Positions 44,738 through 55,573 of a stretch of DNA of 64,000 nt are shown one piece after another. Each line of letters opens with the position of its first letter. The stretch's first letter is position 1. The notes beneath the pieces are model-generated. The model was not told the origin of the DNA, did not search any database, and saw only the letters and a program-made list of their open reading frames with translations. Source of the stretch: Temnopleurus reevesii. Taxonomy: Eukaryota; Echinodermata; Echinoidea; Temnopleuroida; Temnopleuridae. The stretch spans positions 15,836-79,835 of the forward strand of contig BQKZ01001611.1 of assembly GCA_036244855.1 (NCBI GenBank). The letters are read 5' to 3'. The translations under genes were made by a program, and so were the position numbers.

Positions 44738-45240
44738 TGTAACGCGAAGGCGAGTTTTTCACCTCTCCAAGGCACCTTGTTTCGGTCGAAATGGCGAATT
44801 GTCAACAAAACTCGCCAAAACGCATTCTCTTGGACAAGAAGGTGACTATGAACAAACTAGCCTTAGTGCCTTGTTTAAGAGGAGAAGGCGACTCATACAA
44901 ACTCGCCTTGGCGCCATGTTGAAGATGAGAAGGCAAGAATGCGACTCGTGCAAACTAGCCTTGGTGCCTTGTTTAAGACGAGGTGGGAGGGCGACTTGTA
45001 CAAACTCGCCTTGGCGCCATATTGAAGATAAGAATGCGAGAAGGCAACTTGCACTTATTCGGCTTGGAACTTTGTCTCAGACTAGAAGGCAAGAATGCGA
45101 CTTGTACAAGCTCGCCTTGGCGCCGTGTTGAAGATGAGGAGGTGAGAATGTCATTTGTACTTACTCGGCTTGGATTTTTGTCTCGGACGAGAAGGCAAGA
45201 CGGCGACATGTGCGAACTCGCCTTCGCGCTGCACGTATAT
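44738..45240 (+). repeat. 53-bp minisatellite with alternating unit types
   Basis: Units start near 44852, 44897, 44950, 45000, 45053, 45106, 45159 and 45212, mostly 53 bases apart. Two types alternate: CAAACTCGCCTTGGCGCC with a TTGAAGATGAG end, and a type with TTGT(C/T)T(C/A)AGAC. All share AGAAGGCAAGAATGCGACTT-like ends. An inverted AAGGCGAGTTTT/AAAACTCGCC pair lies just before. A 139-codon frame runs through (44712-45131), but because 53 is not a multiple of three its translation changes from unit to unit, so it is unlikely to be coding. Confidence 0.88.
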
Positions 45241-45259
45241 GCTTCCGGATGACTGTCGA

Positions 45260-47780
45260 AATTTCTTCAAACCTTAATGTTTTGGCTCTGAGTGTGAACC
45301 CTACTCAAGTTAACTATTTCAAGGTCCTAAGCAGTACTGATCTTAGTACGAGACAAGGGAAGTATCAAACCCGCAGCCATTTCAAGCAGTCATAATGCCT
45401 AGAATTTTGCAGGCGTGTATAATGTCAATATAATAGGCAACGCATAAATGATAGGTAATAAAACTAACAAGAATTTACATCTTTCAAATAAAAAGTCTAA
45501 AAATATATATTTCAGCAAAGTCGTACATCAATCTTCCTAACTTACACATTATCATTTGAGGTATGACGTTCTGAATACTCTCAGATACTGATCGTTGTAA
45601 AATCAATTGATTGTCCAATTAATACATTTGGCAAGAAAGAATCGCACCAATCTAAATCAAGAAGAAAAAAGGGCAATTCAATGGCTTTGTGATGTCCGTT
45701 GCGCAAACAGCTAGAGCGTAAACTTGATATAATTCTTTGAAATTTAATTTGTTTGTCATAGATACTAGTTGTTTCGTACATATTGAATTTCAAGAAATTT
45801 CAATGAACACCTTTCAAAAGATTCACCATATTTGGCGTAACGGACATAACAATTTTGTGGAATTGCCCAAAATAGCCTTAATTTGGAAGCAAACACCTAG
45901 CTTTGTTTTACATATTTAGCTTGATTAATACTGGTAAATAATACAAATTTGTTTCAATCACATATTAAAATTTTCGGATATAAAAGTATACGTTAAAATC
46001 TAAATTATGATAAAAATAATTATCTTTGATCACGCGTCTATTGCACCAGTAATTTTTGATAAACTTTGGCAAAAATCGAGCAACAATCAATCAATGACAA
46101 CAAAAGACAAATTTTACTCTACGATGCAGCATGCTTCCTTCTAAATATCAACGGTTCCACAGACACATTTGTCAAACGCACAATTGCAAAATATTTGTTC
46201 ATCTTAAACGAAATAACGTTATCTTTTTGCATGTGATGTTGTCAAATTGTGCTAGGTACTATTGTTTGTCCAACCTAGCAACACTATAAATGCAATTTGC
46301 ATTCTGATCGCACAATACATTGGCAAACGTAAATGAATTTCACAAAATTACGAAAATCCTTCATTTCATTCTCGGCGGAAAAACTGAACACAATGTTTTC
46401 CTTATTACTTAGCTCGACTGTACTCATCAGTTCTTTTAGAACATCTAACACAATTTCATCCATCAATCTTTCAGTGCAAATGATACATTGCAATCCATAA
46501 AATGATATGATAAAATAAATAAAGAACACGTATCATTGCAAGCTCTGAACAGGCGAATTTGTCCAGATAACACAAATATAGAATGATTGGTTATCCACTA
46601 ATAACAACTATTCTTTATTTAGCGACTAGCATAATTTAGCTTAACGAACCCAAAGCTAGTCGCTGGACTAAGTAAAATTAGTCTAGTCCTCAAGTCCAGC
46701 CAGTCAATTCGCACTTTTATCATTTAAACTTTCATGTCATCAGTATATGCCTAGCATTTTTGAAATGTTGGCATACCTGATAATTCACATTTGTTGTTCT
46801 AGGAACAATAATCCAGTTAAACAATATCAATATCAAATGAAATTGATGAAATCAAAGTGATTGTCTTGCCTGTTCTGCACTAAATGAATTAAAAAGCACC
46901 AACTAAATAACATATATCAATAAATTATAATACATCAGTATAGCTTCAATATAACACAACTAAATAAAATCAAGCTGCACTAAACAGGTGTTAGATTTCG
47001 TCAGCGTTTTCCGAACCGGCCTGCAACTATGGGGGCGCTGCTTGAACATGTAGAAACCTCGACATAGCGTCAAGTTCAATGGCATGCCACTTGAATACAT
47101 GTTATTTCAATAGCATTTATTTCAATTGTTCAATTGAATTGCTATGACTGGTTCATGCAACCACCCATCGCTAGTAGGACGGTTCGTAAAACCGGTGACG
47201 ATTTACACATGACGAACTCTTCATTGTGTGGATCAACGCTTCATGCGCTGATTCGATTTCAGTGAATAATATATATTTCTTTTTAAATCTCTTTATAAAC
47301 TAGATGAAAAATAGTTATCTGGGAGACACTTCATAAAACGAAAAGTCGAAATCATGACGCAATAATCTAATTATTAAGACTTTTGTACAAATTTGACTTA
47401 TCAGCGCTCTAAGGGTCAATACGCATCTGCTTGTTGAAAGCTGCTTGCCACACATTTACCTGAAATACAGTATATATGACATGGGTGTTTGATATTTAGC
47501 ACACATCCTCCATTTTCCACTCAAAGCTAGAAAAAATGTGAATTTATTCGTCGCTTGTATTATACGCATAGAAGAGAAGGCGAACTTATGACAATCCATG
47601 CAAGAGCTCCTGCAAATTACAAAATGACGGCATCAACTTGCTCAACTAAAAACATCCGAATCGCACCAGAGGAAGGGTCACCAGCAGCACGACCCAGATG
47701 TTTTAGTACTATACATGTATATGGAGCAAAATACGAAAATAAAGTACTTTAAACACAGTACAGCGTAGAAGGATTTACAA
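45260..47780. other. Intergenic stretch, nothing recognised
   Basis: AT-rich sequence with short frames only. A small GACTAG/CTAGTC-rich patch lies near 46620-46700. No gene, RNA or named repeat recognised. Confidence 0.45.
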
Positions 47781-47796
47781 CACTACATATAGCACT

Positions 47797-47960
47797 GACA
47801 TAATAATAACAATAATAATAATAATAATAGGGGTACTTTTAATGCGCCAGATTCAACATGAATAATGTGCTCAAGGCGCAGGACAGGAAAATTTAAAGAG
47901 AAGCAGGAGCAATAGGTACAACAACAAAAGTACAAATAGATAAGAAATGAGATATAATGA
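47797..47960 (-). mobile_element. Probable SINE 3' end with (TTA)n tail, reverse orientation
   Basis: On -, GAATCTGGCGCATTAAAAGT is followed by ACCCCTATTATTATTATT, the layout of a retroposon tail. The rest of the element is not clear. Confidence 0.45.
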
Positions 47961-48009
47961 ATAAGGAATGGAACAGTGATACACTCCGTTAGTCAAGGAA
48001 GTGCAACGA

Positions 48010-48420
48010 TTTCAGTACGGTTAATCAGCGTTCCCATGGCGTCTGAGCGGCGAGTTGCCAGCGAGCTGAGCAGAACGCCTCAAATTGGAACTCGTCATAA
48101 GTCCGTAAAGTTCGCCCTTTAGCTCGGTATAACTCGTCATAAATCGGCGTACCTCGTAACAACTCTGCAACACTCGCCGTGACTCACAGCTTTCCCAAAT
48201 TTTGTTCACAAAGCCCGTTCTTTTGAAACTTCTTTATAAGGCTTTTATATCCAATGAGAACTGAGGAGGTGGGCGCCCCATGAAAATTTTGGAAAAGATG
48301 AAAAATATGAAGAAAAAAGAGACGAGAAATTGAATTATGTCAATTGCCTGTTGATAGCTCATGCAGCTCGTGTGTAACTCGCCAATACAACTTGCCAAAG
48401 TGAGAACGATGAAATGACAA
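48010..48420. repeat. Degenerate ACTCGTCATAA / ACTCGCC phrase repeat
   Basis: GAACTCGTCATAAGTC, TAACTCGTCATAAATC, ACCTCGTAACAACTC, ACACTCGCC and GTAACTCGCC recur at uneven spacing of 15-50 bases. No fixed unit. Intergenic. Confidence 0.6.
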
Positions 48421-48722
48421 CAATTGGTTATTTCCATACACTTTTGTAAACTAAATTGCATCTCTTATAAAACCGACAATTACAAAGAATTCCCATTAAA
48501 GCATGTGCTGCAAAATTGAATTTTGTGCGTACATGTATTAACAATTATGACCAGCTTTTCTACATAGTCATAAACTAAAGAACTAAATAATGTATGCTTG
48601 TTTTTGCGGTATAAAACATTACAATCAGCCTCTAGATGTGATATTTTTTGTGGATCTTTTATCTGTGTTTTGTGAAAATAGTAAAAATGGCAACAGCATA
48701 TTTGTCCTCTTATTCAACATTC

Positions 48723-48842
48723 AGGGCCCCCGTAACGTAAAATTTCGAAACGATCGTACGATATTGATATCAATCGTAAATCTAAAGGAAACCATGTACT
48801 AAATGTTTGCAATTGATCGCAATTCCTTATATACAGGCCCCA
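48723..48842. mobile_element. Diverged foldback, GGGCCCCGTAACATAAAGG family
   Basis: Starts GGGCCCCCGTAACGTAAAAT and ends ATACAGGCCCCAGG; the GATCGTA/AATCGTA inside and GATCGCAATTCC are the worn arms. Confidence 0.6.
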
Positions 48843-49169
48843 GGTCCGCGTACAGATTGAGATAACAAAAAGATTCACATTAAGATGTGCAAAACAAGAA
48901 CATAGACAATGAGTTACACATTTGTGTTAATAGACAATGTTGGCTAATCGTCTGACGACCCAAATACACAGGTGGCACGTCTCGCTAACGCTAGCACGTG
49001 TGAAAGTCCAGCGCCAGCTGACCGTATTGAACGTTAGTCGAGTGTGTTCCCTGCGTCTTATGGTGAAAAGGAAGCGGCAAGTGAATTCTATAAACGCTAG
49101 GCGTTCGCTATAAACGCAAATGTATGACTGAGCCCATACTACACAAAAATACATATATCACATTTTGTG

Positions 49170-49583
49170 TCATGACAACGGTTGACATCTAACCTTTCGG
49201 CAAACATTTCTTAAACATACTCCTATTTCAGTGAGGTACAAAAGTCTATGTAAATAAGCTGTAACAAGACACTGTGAAAATACGACTGCCAAAAAATGAA
49301 ATGGAGAACAACTTTTTAAACTATTTGAACGAACCGTTCTCCAGTTCATTTCATGGAAATATTGTTTGATCGTGTTCAAGAAGAAGCTATTGAGCTCCTG
49401 TAAGTGGTTTATTATTGTACAAAATGTACGAAATGTTCGTTGTGCGGCCAGCTGGTTGGTGTACCAGTATACCAACTGATTTTTCTCAAATGTGCCTTCA
49501 TATTTTATTTGTCCTTCTTTAATAATCTGGTCCAGGCCGTCCCTTGACGCTGTGGTGTCTTGTCCGCGGCGTGATATGGTCAC
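49170..49583 (-). other. 137-codon open frame of unknown status
   Basis: Frame without recognised domain; the start lies in the degenerate repeat at 49550. There is no typical signal or membrane segment. It is downstream of the sialyltransferase stop on the same strand and could be 3' UTR. Probably not a gene. Confidence 0.15.
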
Positions 49584-49960
49584 GATATATCCAAGCTTTG
49601 ACCACGATGTATTAACGGTTTGATCCTGACGTAACCATGCTCTGACGACGACAGGATTAAGATTACATCACGACAAAACCAAGCTTTGGTCACGACCTTA
49701 TTTCGATTTGATCATGACGTTATTCCCATTGAATCACGACAAAACCAAGTTTTAGCCACGACGTGATTCGTATCACGACATAACCAAGTTTGGCCAAGAA
49801 TTAATCACGATTTAATCATGACGAAAGCACACATTGACTACAAGGTAACTCACGATTTGATCAATTCATATCTACACTTCGATCACGAATTAACCATGCT
49901 CCGACAACGACTCACTTACGATTCGATCGCGACATAACCACGATTCACCACACTTGGTGC
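49550..49960. repeat. Degenerate TCACGACATAACCAAG phrase repeat
   Basis: ATCACGACAAAACCAAGCTT, TCACGACAAAACCAAGTTTT, ATCACGACATAACCAAGTTT and ATCACGAATTAACCATGC recur about 30-60 bases apart, mixed with GATTTGATCATGACG. Each copy differs, so no unit length can be set. It lies just downstream of the sialyltransferase stop. Confidence 0.75.
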
Positions 49961-50090
49961 TCTGGTAGATAAGAATACAAGTTGATATAGGCACGTAGAA
50001 TCTCGTTTTAAGTTTTAAGCCTCCGCGCTTTATCCATACTGGCAAGTAAAAGTTTTGTTCGATGTAGAATATTCCAGTATTCTAAAGAGG

Positions 50091-50195
50091 TCATTTGATT
50101 CCGTTCGTTAAATCTCGAATAACACCCTGCTGTACGAGGTCTAAAAGCCATTTCTTCTCAACCACAATATTGTGAGTCCATGAGTTTTTCACCGT
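50091..50195 (-). CDS. ST3GAL-like: Sialyltransferase last exon, motif VS
   Basis: 105 nt ending TGA at 50091-50093; acceptor TACTCACACAG. Encodes [20 protein letters not shown] and [11 protein letters not shown], the usual ST3Gal C-terminus. Confidence 0.96.
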   Translation of the reverse strand, partial: TVKNSWTHNIVVEKKWLLDLVQQGVIRDLTNGIK

Positions 50196-53102
50196 CTGTG
50201 TGAGTAGAAGGAATTTAAAAAAGTGACAAAGAATGATTAAAAATAATGACAATAACTTGGGAAATATGTGAAAAATGACGTCAGACGTTTCCGGTAAGAT
50301 GGACACTGGTTAGGTCAACAAGTTACGGTATCTTCCAAAACATACATAAATTAAAAAAAGAGAGTAACATTGCACCTTTAACATGTTTGAGAGTTCTAAA
50401 TAATGCAATGCTGGGAAGACCTTTCATGAGCAATATGGCACATTTCTTTTTAAAAATAAAGGTATATTGCTGCCGTTTCCATGAAGGTGCAATATTTCTC
50501 GGAATATTTGTATTTCATTTAAATATATTCATATGGGCACAAAAGTTCAACAAATCTGCTGTTTTGCATCAAGATATATTGTGATCTTCGAAATCGCGCC
50601 AGAAGTATCATATCATTCGAAGCTAGACGCTCTACCGTCTGGGCTGTGTAGCCGTTCTTATTGACCCATGAACATTAGGACATCAAAACCTTCGTTAAAC
50701 TTTATAATACTTTCACTTATGTATATAAGTTTGGAGTACAGTCACTTTTAGGAGGTAGATGGGAAATGCATTTCCCCCGTTTATGGATACGATTGTAATT
50801 GTATTTTACTTCGGAAGATTTTTATAAGCAAAAGCAGGCCTCATATAAATTGAATAAGTAATGGCAATTGAATAATGATGACTTGACAAGACTTAAAAGG
50901 AAACTATATTCAATTTTACTTTTATAGAGGGTGGGTGAAAATGGTCACCAATATGGCTCCCCAAGGAAAACACAAAAAAGCGCCCCCAAAAGGGGGAGGG
51001 TGGAGGAGTTTTTACTTCCGCAGAAAATGTTGTTTTTTTTTAAGAAAAAAAAGATCACGGGGGAGGGGGGGGGGCTTTATGTGCCCCGTTAATAAAGGGT
51101 GTGGCCCTTAAACAATCATGTGATCAAAACACAACGTAAAAAATAATAATCATACCTTCATTTGCTGTTTGTCGTAGTAGTGGAGCGGTTTGGTCTCGTC
51201 ATAACCGAAGCCAGCAACGCTTACTTCATCACATAAACGCATTGCCATGGAGATTGCAAAACTACCCGTCGTAGGCACGTTCTAAGAAGCAATTTGGATA
51301 ATGAAAATATCAGTATGTGTTATTCTTGGTCGTTATTGGAGGTGCCAACCCTTCAGGAATATCCATAATGGGAAATAAAATGTAAATCCCCCAAAAACTT
51401 AACCAGATATTTTTTTCGGGGGAGAAATCACATTGGTATTGTTAAACTTTCTCTCATGAGAAAATGTTTGATTCAGCTGGTAATTCACATTCTATATCAT
51501 GTCTATATGCATATTCCGGAACGGTTTGCATATCTCCATCAATCATAAGCAAGTTGAGATATGCTCGTTTTTATGAAGAGAAGTCATAAATCATTCATTC
51601 CATATTTTCATCGTGTAAGTGTAGGCCTTACATTAAATCAATAATATAAGAATACACACATAAACATACATATACATGAATAAAGCAAAACAAAACAAAT
51701 ATATAAATGAGTAAGTAAATGGAAATATCTTTTCAATAAATATGTTCATTTCTGAGTGATGAGTAAAAGTATGATATTCATTACATAAACCGAAGACAAA
51801 AACCGCGGAAGCTGAATATATAAGGTATGAAATAGAAAAAAAAAAACAATAACAAAATACGCTATAGCTAACGATAGGACAATATGATATAATTGTCAAA
51901 TAATGTGACAGACACATGGGAATGCAATTCTACGGTGGAACGATAATTAAGTAACAAGAACATGAAAATGAAAAACTCAAAGCGGAAGGGCCAGTCATTT
52001 TATATGACTGCATTGTGCATGACTGCATTGTGCTTAATTTGGTAAGAAATATGGGAACGTATATTATGATAATTATGATCATTATAATCAAGTTATAAAA
52101 ATGCATACAGGTGTAACGTGTGAGAAGGAATTGACAGTTTTAGAACATATATGAGTTGGTTCCGAGAATACAAAGTTGTAATGGAGATAGTAATATATTT
52201 GTCTAGCTAGTATAACTCTCGAATATCATCGAGGTTTTTATTCTGTCATACTAGTTCAATAAAGAACATAGTGGCCTGAATAATATATGTGCATGAATAA
52301 ACAAAGAAATAAACAAATGAATGAATGAAATGAAATTGATATTTGATGAGTAATAAATAAATAAATGCATGAAATGAAATGTCGGCATACTTTACAGCAA
52401 GCGTTTTTGCACCAACGCAATGGTCACGGACAACTTGTGTAGTTTAAATATTTAGGCTCAGTAATAATGATAATAATATTAATACGTCTACGGCTTTGGT
52501 TTGCACTTACAAACCAACACTTACAAACCAAATGTACGCTTTCTGAGCGAAGAAATTCACAGGATGGTGTCTTAGATAACGTCAAGATGTTTATACGTCA
52601 GTCAACCGCCTCCCCTTCCAAATTCTGCGCACAGGTTACGGATTCAAAAAATACCGATGGCTCTGAATTTCTTGTTTATAGATGCAAATGTATGATTGAG
52701 CTTGTATTGACACAGAAACATGTGCATATAAATTGCGTTTGCTGGTAATATATCTGTGTTTTTACTACAGTGCTGTCCATATCCCAATGCTTTTACCAAC
52801 CCAAACGAAATAAATTTCCAAATTAGGATGAGAGGAAGCACATATAAAATTTTAGATTAGTCTTGTTAACTCCGGTTGCTAGACAATGGCACGCTTTAAC
52901 GTTGCACTTGGCTCATTGTTTGCGCTTGGCAAACTCGGTGCCGATTAATTTTTTAACCGACTTTTCGAAATAAGCAACAAATTAGTATGGTTCGCAGCAA
53001 AAACAGTCATCATCATCATCATCATCATCATTATCGATCCTTACAATCATCATCATCATCATCATATGCATCATCATCCATCACCACCATCATCAACATC
53101 TG

Positions 53103-53145
<43 letters not shown>

Positions 53146-53151
53146 TTCATC

Positions 53152-53183
<32 letters not shown>

Positions 53184-54831
53184 CATCATCATTATCATCA
53201 TCATCATCATCATCATTTATTTTCCGGAGTCAATCTTCATTCCGATGAGTTCTGTCGTCTCTCTGACAACGAAAGGATTTGTACATCATCATCTTCACCA
53301 TCGTCATCATCACTCATCATCACTATGATTACACTGGTCAACAAAATTTTACTTTTTGAAAGTTGTCTGCGATTTTTTAGCTGATTTAGGGTGAATCTGA
53401 TGCGCTGAATCCAAAAATCACATCGGTTTTGTCCCATCAGGTCAAGTTTTCGAGCTATCCCCACATGTTGTTTTTTACGTTTTTGTTCACATGTACACCT
53501 TTTGGAAGGTGTTGATGGAATAAAGTGACATGGCAGATGAATATTTTGGTTCGAAATGATTATACTGATAGGAAGAAATATTAAAATCACATAATAATGG
53601 GTAATTTTGCTGAAAATGGCTCAGTTTGAAGCCATGAAACCTCAAAATCCTCTAAAAATTCGGATGAAGCCCTCATATGGTTATTTTTGGAAAATTAGAG
53701 GATTAGACCAGCCAAAATATTTATTTTTGAACAGCAGAACAAAAATCTAGTAAAAAAGATCCAAAAATTTTAAGGAAAATTTGAGAGGTAAAGAGAAAAT
53801 GCAGAATTTTTAATAATATAAAAAAATTTGAAAATAATGCCAAAATCACTATACAAATCTTCAAATTTGGTGACACTGGTGATAAGATAATGGCTCGTTC
53901 ACCATTTATCCTTTATCCATGGATGAGAATAAATACCTATGATTTAAAAAAAACTCAGAATGTTCAGATTTTTAAAGAAATTTAACAAACATTTTAATAT
54001 TTTCATTTTTATGAAACTGAATAATAGCTCATGTACAAAAACAATTGAATTTCATACGATTTTATCATTTTAATTAATAGATTGTCATAAATATAAATAT
54101 ATATATTCATAATTTTCTTATATTAACATGATAACATGGTACATCTGGTAATAAAAGGTGTCACAGAGGTTGCCAATTGGTCTATAATGGTGTTTATTAT
54201 TTTCATCATTTTTTAATTATAAATTCATAATTTTTACAAATTCTGTTCGTTTTTCCTCAATTTTTTTTTGTTTTGTTTATCTAATTCATATTCTTATGTT
54301 GAAAAATAAGTATTTTGGCTGGTCTTCCAGTTCAGTTTTTGTCCAATAACATTATACTTTGCCCAATCCAATTTTTTGAGGATTTTAAGCTTTCACAGCT
54401 TCAAACTGAGGGATTTTCAACATAATTACCAGAAAATATTGGGCCTGAATATTTATTGACATTAGTATAATCATTTCTAACAAAAAAAAATAAATTTTCC
54501 ATGACATTTCAGCCCACCAAACCCTTTAAAATAGCTCAACACATGCATTAAAGTGTAAAAACATAAAAAACAACATGTGGGGATAGCTCGGAAACTTGAC
54601 CTGATTGAGCAAAACCAACGTGATTTTTGGATTCAGCACCTCGGATTCACTCTAAATCAGCAAAGAAATCGCAGACAACTTTTTTGCTGTTGACCAGTGT
54701 TATCTTTCTCTATCACGACCATCATTATTACCCTTATTATCACTATCATCACTATGATCATTATCAATGTCACCTTTACATTTATCATCATTAACATCAT
54801 CACCATCATCTTTAACATCATTATCATAGTT

Positions 54832-54864
<33 letters not shown>

Positions 54865-55295
54865 TTCATCATTTATTTCCCGGAGCCGACCTTCATTACG
54901 ATGAGTTCCGTCGTCTCTCTGACGAGGGGATCTGTATAGCTCATCATCTTCACCATCGTCATCACATTCATCATCACTATCCTCATCATCATTGTCACCT
55001 TTACAAAAATCCTAATCAGTATTACCATCATTACCATCACAACCACCACCACCATCATCATCATCATCAATGCCATCTGATGATGGTAATCAGATCATCA
55101 TTATCATTAACATCATCATCACCCTTTTCTTCTCCATCATCACCATCATCATCGTAACTCACCATCGTCTGAAACATACATTTGACGTTTTCGCTCGAGC
55201 CTATATCCATCACGGTAAATTCCGCCGTCTCCCTGACGAGGATAACGAAGATCCGTACTTCATGATGATGATCATCATCTATCAACAACATCATT

Positions 55296-55352
<57 letters not shown>

Positions 55353-55418
55353 TTTATTCATCATCACCATCATCATCGTCATTGTCATCACCATCATCAT
55401 TATCTGCATCATCATCAC

Positions 55419-55517
<99 letters not shown>

Positions 55518-55542
55518 CCACCATCATCATCACCACCATCAC

Positions 55543-55573
<31 letters not shown>

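Noticed and set aside
47555..47752. Short frame (65 codons) as a small gene
   Set aside because: No family resemblance or signal peptide, and the length is within chance expectation.
49170..49583. 137-residue protein downstream of the sialyltransferase
   Set aside because: No recognised domain, the start lies in degenerate repeat, and there is no splice or promoter support.
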